64,000 nt of DNA from the NCBI GenBank assembly GCA_003194525.1, contig NBIV01000090.1:124001-188000 (forward strand), given 5' to 3'. This stretch comes from Gracilariopsis chorda. Taxonomy: Eukaryota > Rhodophyta > Florideophyceae > Gracilariales > Gracilariaceae. Shown piece by piece: positions 1 through 8,246 of the stretch. Under the pieces are notes generated by a model. That model searched no databases. It worked only from the letters and a program-made list of their open reading frames with translations, and had not been told where the DNA came from. Numbering within the stretch: the stretch's first letter is position 1; each line of letters opens with the position of its first letter. A program made the translations under genes and the position numbers.

Positions 1-14
1 ACTTTCCTTGCCCT

Positions 15-145
15 GGCCCTCATGCGCCTGCAGGTCGTTTGCGAGCGTTAGCGAGCATAAACGGCCTGCAGGTCCCCTAAGTCACCCCTACTCATTGGCA
101 CGCTGCGCTGCTGGCGGCCAAAGGCCGCTTGTACTTGTAATGACT
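15..145. repeat. Dispersed repeat, copy 1
   Basis: This segment and 516-650 are diverged direct copies. Both start GGCCCTCAT, continue through CTGCAGG-CGTTTGC-GCGTTAGCGAGCA and CGGCCTGCA, and end in GG(C/G)-AAGGCCGC followed by TACTTGT. No coding potential is visible. The family is not recognised. Confidence 0.6.
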
Positions 146-515
146 TACACATATATGAGGGCGGTGTTTTTGATTGACGGGGGGCGTTGCGCCAAAGGGT
201 CCCCTTGCAAGCCCTCTTGAGCACGTTCAAAAACCTCGCTTGGCGCAACGCCTCGCTGCTATAAAAAACATTTAGCAGCAGGAGCAGCACCAAAGGTCAA
301 AGTTTATTAGCTGCTGCTGCATGTTGACTGCCACAGCTGCTGAGTAGCTGGCACTAAAATACTGCTACTCATGTTACTGCATAGTTTTTAACACTGCAGT
401 CATTTTGGTAGTGCCAGCCAATTACAATACACTGTACTCTCCATGCATTGCCAGCCAATCACCAACGCTCGGGGGCTCGATTGCTACTCTATTCCATATT
501 CACTCTCAGCGTCTC

Positions 516-650
516 GGCCCTCATTGGTCTGCAGGCCGTTTGCAGGCGTTAGCGAGCAAAAGCGGCCTGCATATCACCCAAAATTACCCCTATTTAGCGA
601 CGCGCAGCGCCGCCCGTGGGCGAAGGCCGCCTCTACTTGTGGTACTTTAA
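516..650. repeat. Dispersed repeat, copy 2
   Basis: Second copy of the repeat at 15-145, about 370 bp downstream and in the same orientation. The copies differ by many substitutions, so the duplication is not recent. The rest of 146-1220 shows no gene; its small ORFs have no recognisable domain. Confidence 0.6.
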
Positions 651-1223
651 TTTTTTGATGGCATTGGTGGTGATGCTCTTACAGTAGGTGGGATGGATCG
701 AACGTCTCTTCTTGTATGCTCTAGACGGCGTATGGGCGTCGCCGCCGAGAGACTGTGCTTTGATTTGTTCACGTCGCTGCGCACATTGCTGGCATACACG
801 TACAGGGCATGTACCCACGCTTTGTCTTGCGTGAGGCGACCTGATGCTCACAGGCATCAGTACCGTTTACCCGCAACGCGTTAGAGCCAAAATAAGCACA
901 TTTTCGGTTTGTATGAGACCAAATCCGTTGCTTTGTGCTAAGGGTTAGCGATCTTTGAACTCGACAGGCGTTGCCGCTTCCGTAAGGTTTGACAGTTGAG
1001 TACATCCCGGAGGTGCTCCACCAACTGCTGACGTTCGCAGACATGAAGGCAAGTCTGGCGCAATCTCGCCCTGCGGAAGGGGCATATCGCAATCTCCTGC
1101 AATGACTGCGTCCATCGAAATACCCTGTATACTGAAAGGACGAAAAGAATGAGCATCCCCGGCTCAGCGGTTGCATGTGGCTCACTAGGATGGTCTCGAC
1201 GATGATACCGTGAACATGCTCTG

Positions 1224-1232
1224 ATATAAAAG
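1224..1232 (+). promoter_or_regulatory. TATA box candidate for the amidohydrolase gene
   Basis: TATAAAAG-like motif (GATATAAAAG). It lies about 90 bp before the first downstream ATG (1315). That ATG is not in the amidohydrolase frame, so either this is not the functional promoter or the 5' end is more complex than one exon. Confidence 0.35.
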
Positions 1233-1255
1233 CCAGTACCTGTATCGCCATCACG

Positions 1256-2746
1256 TTGCCGATCCGGTGCACCCACTTCCCATTCTTCGATTTGGTTGAT
1301 CCAACGTCTCGAACATGGTTTTTTCCAAACACTTCTTCGCACAAGCCTTCCGAAGACGTGGATTTCTTCGATCTTCACCACAGTGACCACAAGTCCTGGT
1401 TGCAAGAATTGCACGATAACCCTGAGCTCGCCTTCAATGAGGTCAAAACCTCTAAAATCGTGCGTCGCATCCTCGGAGAGAAGTGCCCTTCATTCAAGGT
1501 TTCTGATCCAGATATGTTCCCAACTGCACCCACTGCAATCATCGCCGTATTCACTCCCGAAAACAGTCCTTTAGACGGGGCTCTCAAGCCAATTCTTCTC
1601 CGAGGTGATATGGATGCGCTTCCCATGGCAGGTTCCCCAGAAGAAGGGAGAACTGTAGGAACCTCTATCCAAGAAGGCTGTCACATGCCCGGCTCCGCTA
1701 TTAGTCACAGCCATGCCACGACCACTTCAGACCAACCCAGCATCAAGGATGCCTCCCAACTTCATCACGGATGTGGCCATGATGGCCACACGGCTATGAT
1801 GCTTATCACCGCCCACTGGATTCAGGAGAACCAGGACAAGGTTCATCGAAAGGTTGTTGTATTTTTCCAGCCCGCTGAAGAGGCTCGGCGAGAAAGTGAC
1901 AATATGTCCGGTGCTGAGGTTGTGATCCGAGAAGGTCTGTTCGAAGCACACCCGGATATTCATGCTGTTTACGGGGTTCATGGCGGACCAGGGATGCCAG
2001 TGGGGAACTTTCTCACTGGAAAATCCGCCATGATGGCTGGCTCTGGTGGCTTCACCATCGCCATCGATGGAACTGGTGGGCACGCTGCAAACCCGGGAAG
2101 GGAACAGAGTGAACCTCTTCTCGCTGCGTCTGCTATAGTGACCTGCGGTCAGACCATTATCGCACGCAGATTTGAACCGAATAACGCCGGGGTACTGGCC
2201 TTTTGTGTTGTGGACACACTAGGAGCGACTGCTGGAAATGTATGCCCGGGCAAAGTCGAAGTCCGCGGTTCAATCCGTGCGTTCAATGATAAGGACTGGG
2301 ATTACATTGCTGATGAACTGGGTCGCATATCGAAACACATTGGAGAGGCGTACAACTGCAAAGCGGAATTTTTCCCCAGTAAGGGGTATCCGGTGACTAC
2401 GAACAGTCCGCACGCCGGAGAGATCTCGTACAACGCTGCTGCGACTGTGTTGAAGGATAACAAAAGCCTGAATGTGTACACTGTTGGTTATGGAGTGGGT
2501 GAGGTGCCCCCTGCTACAGGTTCGGAAGATTTCTCCTATCTACTTTTGTGCCGTCCTGGGGCATTTGCGTTCCTCTCTATTGGCGATGACTTCACGACCA
2601 TGCATACGCCGGAGGTTAAGTTCCCTGCTGAGGCGCTCAAATATGGTGGCAGGTACTTTAGGGAAATTGTTGTTGGACCCGACTGTACAGATCCTCTGCC
2701 CCCGCCCTCTATCCAGGTTTTACCTGGAGAGCCTATGAAGTCGTGA
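1256..2746 (+). CDS. M20-family amidohydrolase / carboxypeptidase (5' end uncertain)
   Basis: Predicted metal-dependent hydrolase of the M20D family, which cleaves amide bonds of N-acyl or auxin-type amino-acid conjugates and similar compounds. With the frame numbered from 1256, visible motifs are DNPELAF (54-60), RGDMDALP (116-123), HHGCGHDGHTAMM (170-182, with metal ligands C173 and H175 by family analogy), FQPAEE (204-209, catalytic Glu pair), GTGGHAANP (272-280), GSEDFSYLL (422-430) and MHTPEVKFPAEAL (449-461). These are all the expected landmarks, so the enzyme looks intact. About 30 extra residues lie between RGDMDALP and the HHGCGHDGH block. The frame opens after a TGA at 1211, and 1256 is TTG, not ATG. 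The first in-frame ATG (1514) is inside the conserved domain, so an upstream exon is likely. The substrate cannot be told from sequence. Confidence 0.85.
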   Translation: MPIRCTHFPFFDLVDPTSRTWFFPNTSSHKPSEDVDFFDLHHSDHKSWLQELHDNPELAFNEVKTSKIVRRILGEKCPSFKVSDPDMFPTAPTAIIAVFTPENSPLDGALKPILLRGDMDALPMAGSPEEGRTVGTSIQEGCHMPGSAISHSHATTTSDQPSIKDASQLHHGCGHDGHTAMMLITAHWIQENQDKVHRKVVVFFQPAEEARRESDNMSGAEVVIREGLFEAHPDIHAVYGVHGGPGMPVGNFLTGKSAMMAGSGGFTIAIDGTGGHAANPGREQSEPLLAASAIVTCGQTIIARRFEPNNAGVLAFCVVDTLGATAGNVCPGKVEVRGSIRAFNDKDWDYIADELGRISKHIGEAYNCKAEFFPSKGYPVTTNSPHAGEISYNAAATVLKDNKSLNVYTVGYGVGEVPPATGSEDFSYLLLCRPGAFAFLSIGDDFTTMHTPEVKFPAEALKYGGRYFREIVVGPDCTDPLPPPSIQVLPGEPMKS

Positions 2747-2843
2747 TGGACATGATTACCTCATTGGGTCTGTAAGGGAGTAAGGCGAGGGGCAGGTGCA
2801 ACATGATGGCCTTCTCATCATCGATGTGAGTTCTTCCCATGAG

Positions 2844-3419
2844 CTATTCCTCAACACAGACATTCACAGTGTACCCTATTCCATAGAGATAAGAGAGCAA
2901 CTCGTTCAATTCCGGTCTTGGGGTAGGTTTGCATACAGTTGGTGGGGTTCTGCAGTTCAGGTGTCTTTCAGATCCATCTGAATTTCGTAGCACTCGAATA
3001 GCCCTAAACATAAACCTCGTATCGTTGACAAACTGTTCACGCGTCGGCCCAGAAGGATAGACAAATTCAGGTTCCAGGTCGCATTCAGAGCAGCATCCCG
3101 GAGATCGATTGGGGTAGTAGACGAAGAAGGTTTGGTTAAATAGGCGATTCATGACGAGCTGCAGTGACCTCGCGCAATTTATATTTGGAGTCCCTGTGAG
3201 TGCAGTTTTGCTGTTGTAACGTGGAAAATATGAGATTCTTGTTTGAGATACCTCTATTCGTGACATTATGGGAAATCGAAGTCCACTAACGAAAAAGTGG
3301 AAGGTACGTCCAACCAGACTTGAATTGAAAGGAACGGAAACATGGGCATCCACTCGAGCTTCTAGAAAAAGAAATAGGAGCGCAATAAAAAGAGCGAGTG
3401 GCTTGTACGATTTGACCAT
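2844..3419 (-). CDS. Small secreted Cys-rich protein, unknown function
   Basis: 191-residue protein that starts with a clear signal peptide (MVKSYK, then a Leu/Phe-rich core ending near ARVDA/HVSV). The mature part has seven cysteines, including an adjacent pair (SPGCCSEC), and several N-glycosylation sequons (NSS, NQT, NDT). This fits an extracellular or cell-wall protein. The frame stays open upstream to 3569, but I chose the ATG at 3419 because the signal peptide starts there and a TATA box lies about 115 bp upstream of it, inside the longer frame. It is convergent with the amidohydrolase gene, about 100 bp apart. No domain family was recognised. Confidence 0.6.
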   Translation of the reverse strand: MVKSYKPLALFIALLFLFLEARVDAHVSVPFNSSLVGRTFHFFVSGLRFPIMSRIEVSQTRISYFPRYNSKTALTGTPNINCARSLQLVMNRLFNQTFFVYYPNRSPGCCSECDLEPEFVYPSGPTREQFVNDTRFMFRAIRVLRNSDGSERHLNCRTPPTVCKPTPRPELNELLSYLYGIGYTVNVCVEE

Positions 3420-3530
3420 AATGGGAGTATTCGCCGACTTAGGCGGAACAGATAAAGCGAACAATGTTGAATCAGATATTCTCGAGCAGAACGGAGCAAC
3501 GTAGACCAAGCAGGAGTTACTCGTCCAGGT

Positions 3531-3541
3531 CCCTTTTATGT
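3531..3541 (-). promoter_or_regulatory. TATA box of the secreted-protein gene
   Basis: On the minus strand the sequence reads GACATAAAAGG, about 115 bp upstream of the ATG at 3419. The same CATAAAAGG core occurs upstream of the zinc-finger gene (31,428). Confidence 0.5.
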
Positions 3542-3569
3542 CTGTATGGTTTTCATCGGAAAGACGCAC

Positions 3570-5335
3570 ATAGACACGTCATCACTCCTTGCATGAATTA
3601 CGGGTTGTGTCAGCTGCATACGGTGCTTTGTCTTGATGGTTTACAAAAAGGAAATTATGCGAATATAGAAAGCGGGTAAGTTTACCAGCAATGAAGGGCT
3701 ACCAAGGGACTCCCCTTCCGGGATCGTATCCAAGCAAGTTCTTTCAGTGCAAGGATCGGTGTCAGAACGAAGATCCGACGTGACCATTTCCAACTTATGT
3801 GGCCTGATATGGAGCTTCTGTTCCTGACGCGCCATGCCTTGCTGTGGGGCATTTCATTCCAAGACAGAAGGATAGCGAGGATCTCAAACAAGTTCACATG
3901 CAGATCGGAATGACCGAGTAGCAAAGGTTTTCATAGTCGCCGAATTCTGGCAATTTCCAAAGGTACCGCCAAGGTTCAGGAATCGAGTATGAAAGTCCCG
4001 CAAGAACATTAAAACCGCGCACGTAGTCCGCCAAGACGTCGCCCAGGTTCACAACTCCCGCTCACGGAGATGTCCTTATATATTCTTCTGATATCAGGCA
4101 TTGTGTACATCTTTCTGTAAGGGTCGTGACTTTATGTAATGTTGTCCATAGTTGTTCATCATGAACAACATCAGCATGATGCGTGCGAAGGAATTTGTGT
4201 AAGTATCGCGTCCGTTGCTTGTTTTATTGATATTTACTGCAATCGGTAGCATACCGCTCACCTCGGAGATGTGATCGCTTTGGTGACCTCAGCTCAGTTT
4301 TTCTATTCATTGTGTCATTAACTCTAACAGATACAGTAGGTAGAACTACTTTGACCGAGTAAATGGAAAAATCGAAGGTCGAGATTTATTGAAGCTAATA
4401 CGGTATCTGACGGGTGACAATCACTGGCGACTTACAAAAAGAGAGAGATCGGATCGCCGGACACAAGCATGGTTCACCTGCATATGCGGGTCATGAACAG
4501 ATAACAAAGTACCTCTTGATGATTGGCGTTTAGCGACAAGCAGTGAGCTGCAAGTTGACCTCACGGCTCGGGCATGCTCGAGAACACACAGCGATAAAAC
4601 CGGTTTGCAACCCAGAAGTACAAGGGTAGCGGACAATGCACATTGAGGTGCAAGCTCTCCTTTGCAGTATACCATCAAGCGATCTTGAGATCATGCTGTT
4701 CTACGTTATGCTTGACTACTTTCTGTCTCCTTTCTGTGACACTTTTCGCCTTCTCGCCGCTAGCGATCGCGTTTTCACATATTTTTCCTAAGTGCTGCCT
4801 GTCGTGTTTGCCGTCAAATTTTCTTTCCGTAATAACCGTCCTTCGTATCGATTGATACCAACATTTGCTGGTTTGCAAAGCACATTTTTCGCTGAAGACT
4901 TCTCAGCTCATCTTTCATGCAGACGCTGAAGAGATTTTTTGCTTTCGTCTGAGAAACATCATCTTTGCATTCTGCTGGCTTTGTATGACCGTCTCTCTCG
5001 CTTTCAACGCTCTGACGTTAACCACAGATAGAATTGCAGAGATACGTGAAGTTTCGTCACGCTCATGAAAGAATAGCTCGAAAGGCAGATTAACCGCTTG
5101 TTACGCAATGCAGAGCAGTGGAGCCCATGTCCAAAGGGCGTCAAGCGATGACAGCTGACAATTGGCTCAGAGGAAATTCGAAGTGGTGCAAAGATAGAGA
5201 AGACGAGCGACAGGCACGATACGTATTGAATTAGTGAAGGCAAGCTCTGTGCTCCGGAAGGAGGTAAAGCCTTAGTGCTCATTGTGTGTGTTTTACTTCT
5301 TGTTGACTGTAACTGCCCGTAGAGCTCAACACCGC
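3570..5335. other. Intergenic region with no supported gene
   Basis: Only short ORFs without recognisable domains. The 138-residue minus-strand frame at 5004-5420 overlaps the end of the nitrate reductase gene in another frame and looks like a shadow. It contains the 3' flank of nitrate reductase and the promoter side of the small secreted gene. Confidence 0.6.
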
Positions 5336-8098
5336 TCAAAATATCCCCACATTTTCCTTTTTGTGCCCGATTTCCTTCGTGATTTTCAGACATGCTTCCA
5401 CCATATCCGGTCGCCCACAAAGCAGAACTAACGTATCGTCCGCTTCCTTAGGAATATGTTCACGGATCATTTCTTCAGTCACGTATCCCTCATCATAGTC
5501 CCAGTTATCGGGAGCCTTGTCCAACGTATACCACACACGAATGTTTCCCTTCCTTCTCGCCATGTCATCGATTCGATCGCGAAGTAAAATATCTCCTTCG
5601 GTGCGATTGGCATAGATTAATGACACTGTTGTCTTATCATCATCGTTTTCAAAAATCTTGAGCATTACTTGAAAACCGGGCGTAATTCCAGTTCCGCCGC
5701 ATACTAATCCCACATGCGCAAACCTCCTTTCCTTTCCTTCAATAAGGAATAAACCATTTTCGACGTACTCAACTTGCCCACAGGGTCCAGTCATGCTCAA
5801 ACTGTCTCCAATTTTCATCGTTTCCATGAATTGTGTCATTTTGCCCGCTTGAGAACCTTGTACATTTTGAGAACTCATCCCGGAGAAATATATCTTTACG
5901 CAAAGTAGAAACGAGCCACGTTCATATTCGCCAGATGTTGGTGTATACGCTCGAACTAATGGTTTTCCATCATGCATGATTCGCACTAGAACATGCTTCC
6001 CTGCGGCAAGCCCTAGTCGATGTTTGTCGGATGGGAGCTTGAATTTGAAGAGTCTTGTATCATGGGAAATCTCCCTTCGGGAAATAAGCTCAAAACTCAC
6101 CCAAACGTTGGGGTCCAATGAGATCAGGTCGTCTGTTGAAGACCCTCCCGTTTTCGTGCTATGCACTTGCTCAGTTTTCACGCCATTATGATCATTGGAA
6201 TGTACGAAGCCACTCTGGCCACCAACTACCGCAGAAATATCTGCCGTAGCGATGTTGCTAGTCCCTACCTTTCCAATTAAGTATTTCTTCAACATATGCT
6301 TTGCTGTATCCGAATGAATTGCGTTAAACATCTCTGAAGCATCTTTTCCAGCAGAGGTTAGGATGGAAGCTGCACCACCGGGATGATCATCCAAATAAGA
6401 CGTGGTATCGTAAACCCTTCCATCGACGACAATCCATGCAGAATCTCGAGTATCATTTTCTGCAAGTTGCTCCCGTGAAAACACCGTAAGATTATCTTCA
6501 CTACCATCCTCAGCTGCTTTAGCTAGTTCATCAGACTGCCCTGCCCCAACTTGTTTCATCCATCCTTCACTATGCGGTCCGGCCACGGTTGGATGAACAA
6601 ACTGCAGATAAGAAGACGGCTTCTCTTCTGTAGCGTTTCCGGGTGGCGGTACAAGTTTTCCAAGTGTTGCTTTAACAGAGAAATGACTGTTATTTCCGTA
6701 CCCTAATAGATTCCAGTTGTGTTCCGCAGGTTGAGTATTATTTGATACGTCCCAGGCTCTGCATTTAAACTCTCCAGTGTTCCTTGCACACTCGACCATC
6801 TCACCCATACCAACTGTACACCTCCAGAACATCCAGCAGAAGTATAACCCGAATCTTGGGGCTGAGCTGAACTGTTCTTCCGGGAAGCTCAAGTTACAAA
6901 GCTTCCAAGAACGTCCACCATCAAGAGATAATTCGACACGGGTTATTTTTCTGCCTCCTCCAGAGTAAGCATATCCCCGCACTGTGTACGTCTTATTGCC
7001 ACTAGTACGGATTACTTCCATATTGCAAGGAGTAACGATTACTGAATTGATATTGAGTTCATTGAACAAGTACTCGTCCTTTGTCCAATATCCTTCGGTA
7101 TCGGCTAACTCGTGATCAACGAAGGACGGAAAGATTTTGTTATCTCTTTCATGGTAATAACTATTTGTCGGCTTGTCAGACACTTCAATCTTTTCAAGCC
7201 ATTTCACCATGCGTGCTCCAACCCATCCAGGAACAATAAGGCGGAGTGGAAACCCATGATCCGGATGTAAGGGTTCTCCATTTTGTTCATAAGCGATTAT
7301 AATACCTGAAAAGTCATTCAAAGCATGCACGATTCCTACTGACGCTCCAAACGTACCAGCAGGCAACATCTCATTTTCAGACCCCGAGAAGCATACGTAT
7401 TTTGCCTTTTCTACATTCACGTTGCACAGACTAAGCAAATGTGTGAGCCGAACGCCTGTCCAAACGCTAGTTGAAGTCGCGGCAGGCCCCCAATGGAACC
7501 CTCGCGTTTGCTTGATCATGTTCAGTTCCTTTCGTCTGTTTCCAGCGCACACGAGAGTAACTGGTAATGTCACACTGGGCATCGATAGTATTTCATCCAT
7601 AGTAAATGTTCTGGCCTTTTCGACAAGACCGCTGATTGAAAGACGATGGTCGGCCCACTCAATCATTGCAGAGCGTCCATGGTTCCGCACGTATTGTAAC
7701 GAAAGTGGTGTCACAAAACCCTGATCATACAACTGAGCAATTGGTGGTTCACAATTGAAAGGGTGGGCACCGGTTAAACGAATGAGGTCTGAGCTTCTTG
7801 GAATCCAGTCATCTGGAGTGCCAACATCTATCTCTTGTACCCCTGTTTCAGTGTGTGCTTTGGGAAGTAGCTCGTATGGCCCTGGCGATCTTTGGGAGGT
7901 CACATCGTCTAATAACCTCGAGACGTTTTCCTGGATTACTGTTGAGGAGGCAGTGCAAAGAATGTCAGGCGTCTGTTCGGCTTTCGAAGAAGCATCTCCC
8001 GATTGAACAAAACCACCGACCGGGTTGTCCTGAACAGAAGAATCAGATGTATCGAAACATTCACTCGGTTTCAAGCAAAGGGAGATAGCTCCTCCCAT
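5336..8098 (-). CDS. NR: Assimilatory nitrate reductase, NAD(P)H-dependent
   Basis: Cytosolic enzyme that reduces nitrate to nitrite, the first step of nitrate assimilation. From the ATG at 8098 the protein has 920 residues and the full eukaryotic domain order. The Mo-cofactor domain is about 95-310, with VCAGNRRKE and the Mo-ligand Cys184. The dimerisation domain is about 345-485. The cytochrome b5 domain is about 535-612, with HPGG (His572) and the second haem His595. The FAD domain is about 660-780, with RAYTPTS at 716. The NAD(P)H domain runs to the end, with GGTGITP at 801 and CGRPDM at 894. All redox centres look intact. No Arg-x-x-Ser-x-Pro 14-3-3 site is obvious in the first hinge. 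The frame is open upstream past a GTG at 8140 to at least 8246, where a good 3' splice site lies, so a short upstream exon is possible. No nitrate transporter or nitrite reductase gene is adjacent. Confidence 0.97.
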   Translation of the reverse strand: MGGAISLCLKPSECFDTSDSSVQDNPVGGFVQSGDASSKAEQTPDILCTASSTVIQENVSRLLDDVTSQRSPGPYELLPKAHTETGVQEIDVGTPDDWIPRSSDLIRLTGAHPFNCEPPIAQLYDQGFVTPLSLQYVRNHGRSAMIEWADHRLSISGLVEKARTFTMDEILSMPSVTLPVTLVCAGNRRKELNMIKQTRGFHWGPAATSTSVWTGVRLTHLLSLCNVNVEKAKYVCFSGSENEMLPAGTFGASVGIVHALNDFSGIIIAYEQNGEPLHPDHGFPLRLIVPGWVGARMVKWLEKIEVSDKPTNSYYHERDNKIFPSFVDHELADTEGYWTKDEYLFNELNINSVIVTPCNMEVIRTSGNKTYTVRGYAYSGGGRKITRVELSLDGGRSWKLCNLSFPEEQFSSAPRFGLYFCWMFWRCTVGMGEMVECARNTGEFKCRAWDVSNNTQPAEHNWNLLGYGNNSHFSVKATLGKLVPPPGNATEEKPSSYLQFVHPTVAGPHSEGWMKQVGAGQSDELAKAAEDGSEDNLTVFSREQLAENDTRDSAWIVVDGRVYDTTSYLDDHPGGAASILTSAGKDASEMFNAIHSDTAKHMLKKYLIGKVGTSNIATADISAVVGGQSGFVHSNDHNGVKTEQVHSTKTGGSSTDDLISLDPNVWVSFELISRREISHDTRLFKFKLPSDKHRLGLAAGKHVLVRIMHDGKPLVRAYTPTSGEYERGSFLLCVKIYFSGMSSQNVQGSQAGKMTQFMETMKIGDSLSMTGPCGQVEYVENGLFLIEGKERRFAHVGLVCGGTGITPGFQVMLKIFENDDDKTTVSLIYANRTEGDILLRDRIDDMARRKGNIRVWYTLDKAPDNWDYDEGYVTEEMIREHIPKEADDTLVLLCGRPDMVEACLKITKEIGHKKENVGIF

Positions 8099-8229
8099 CC
8101 TTAGACGAATATTAACGGCTTCGTATGCAAATGGACGCACAGCTGTTGTGTTGAACCACTCGATGAGTTTTGTTCGCTGTGCTGATAGCCATCTCTTATT
8201 CTCTAGCGATTGCGATGCATGAGTCAGCT

Positions 8230-8241
8230 GTATTATATGTT
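8230..8241 (-). promoter_or_regulatory. TATA-like motif upstream of nitrate reductase
   Basis: Minus strand ACATATAATACA, about 135 bp upstream of the ATG at 8098. If transcription starts just downstream, an out-of-frame upstream ORF (ATG at 8192, stop near 8112) precedes the main ATG. A competing reading is that this stretch is coding sequence of an exon that begins at 8246. Confidence 0.35.
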
Positions 8242-8246
8242 GGTTT

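Noticed and set aside
769..1414. Two minus-strand frames of 158 and 191 codons.
   Set aside because: They overlap each other and the amidohydrolase 5' region and show no domain; treated as chance frames.
2844..3569. 241-residue version of the secreted protein.
   Set aside because: The longer start lies upstream of the TATA box and places the signal peptide internally.
5336..8140. Nitrate reductase starting at 8140 as a 934-residue protein.
   Set aside because: The codon at 8140 is GTG. The first in-frame ATG is at 8098, and an upstream exon is the other realistic option.
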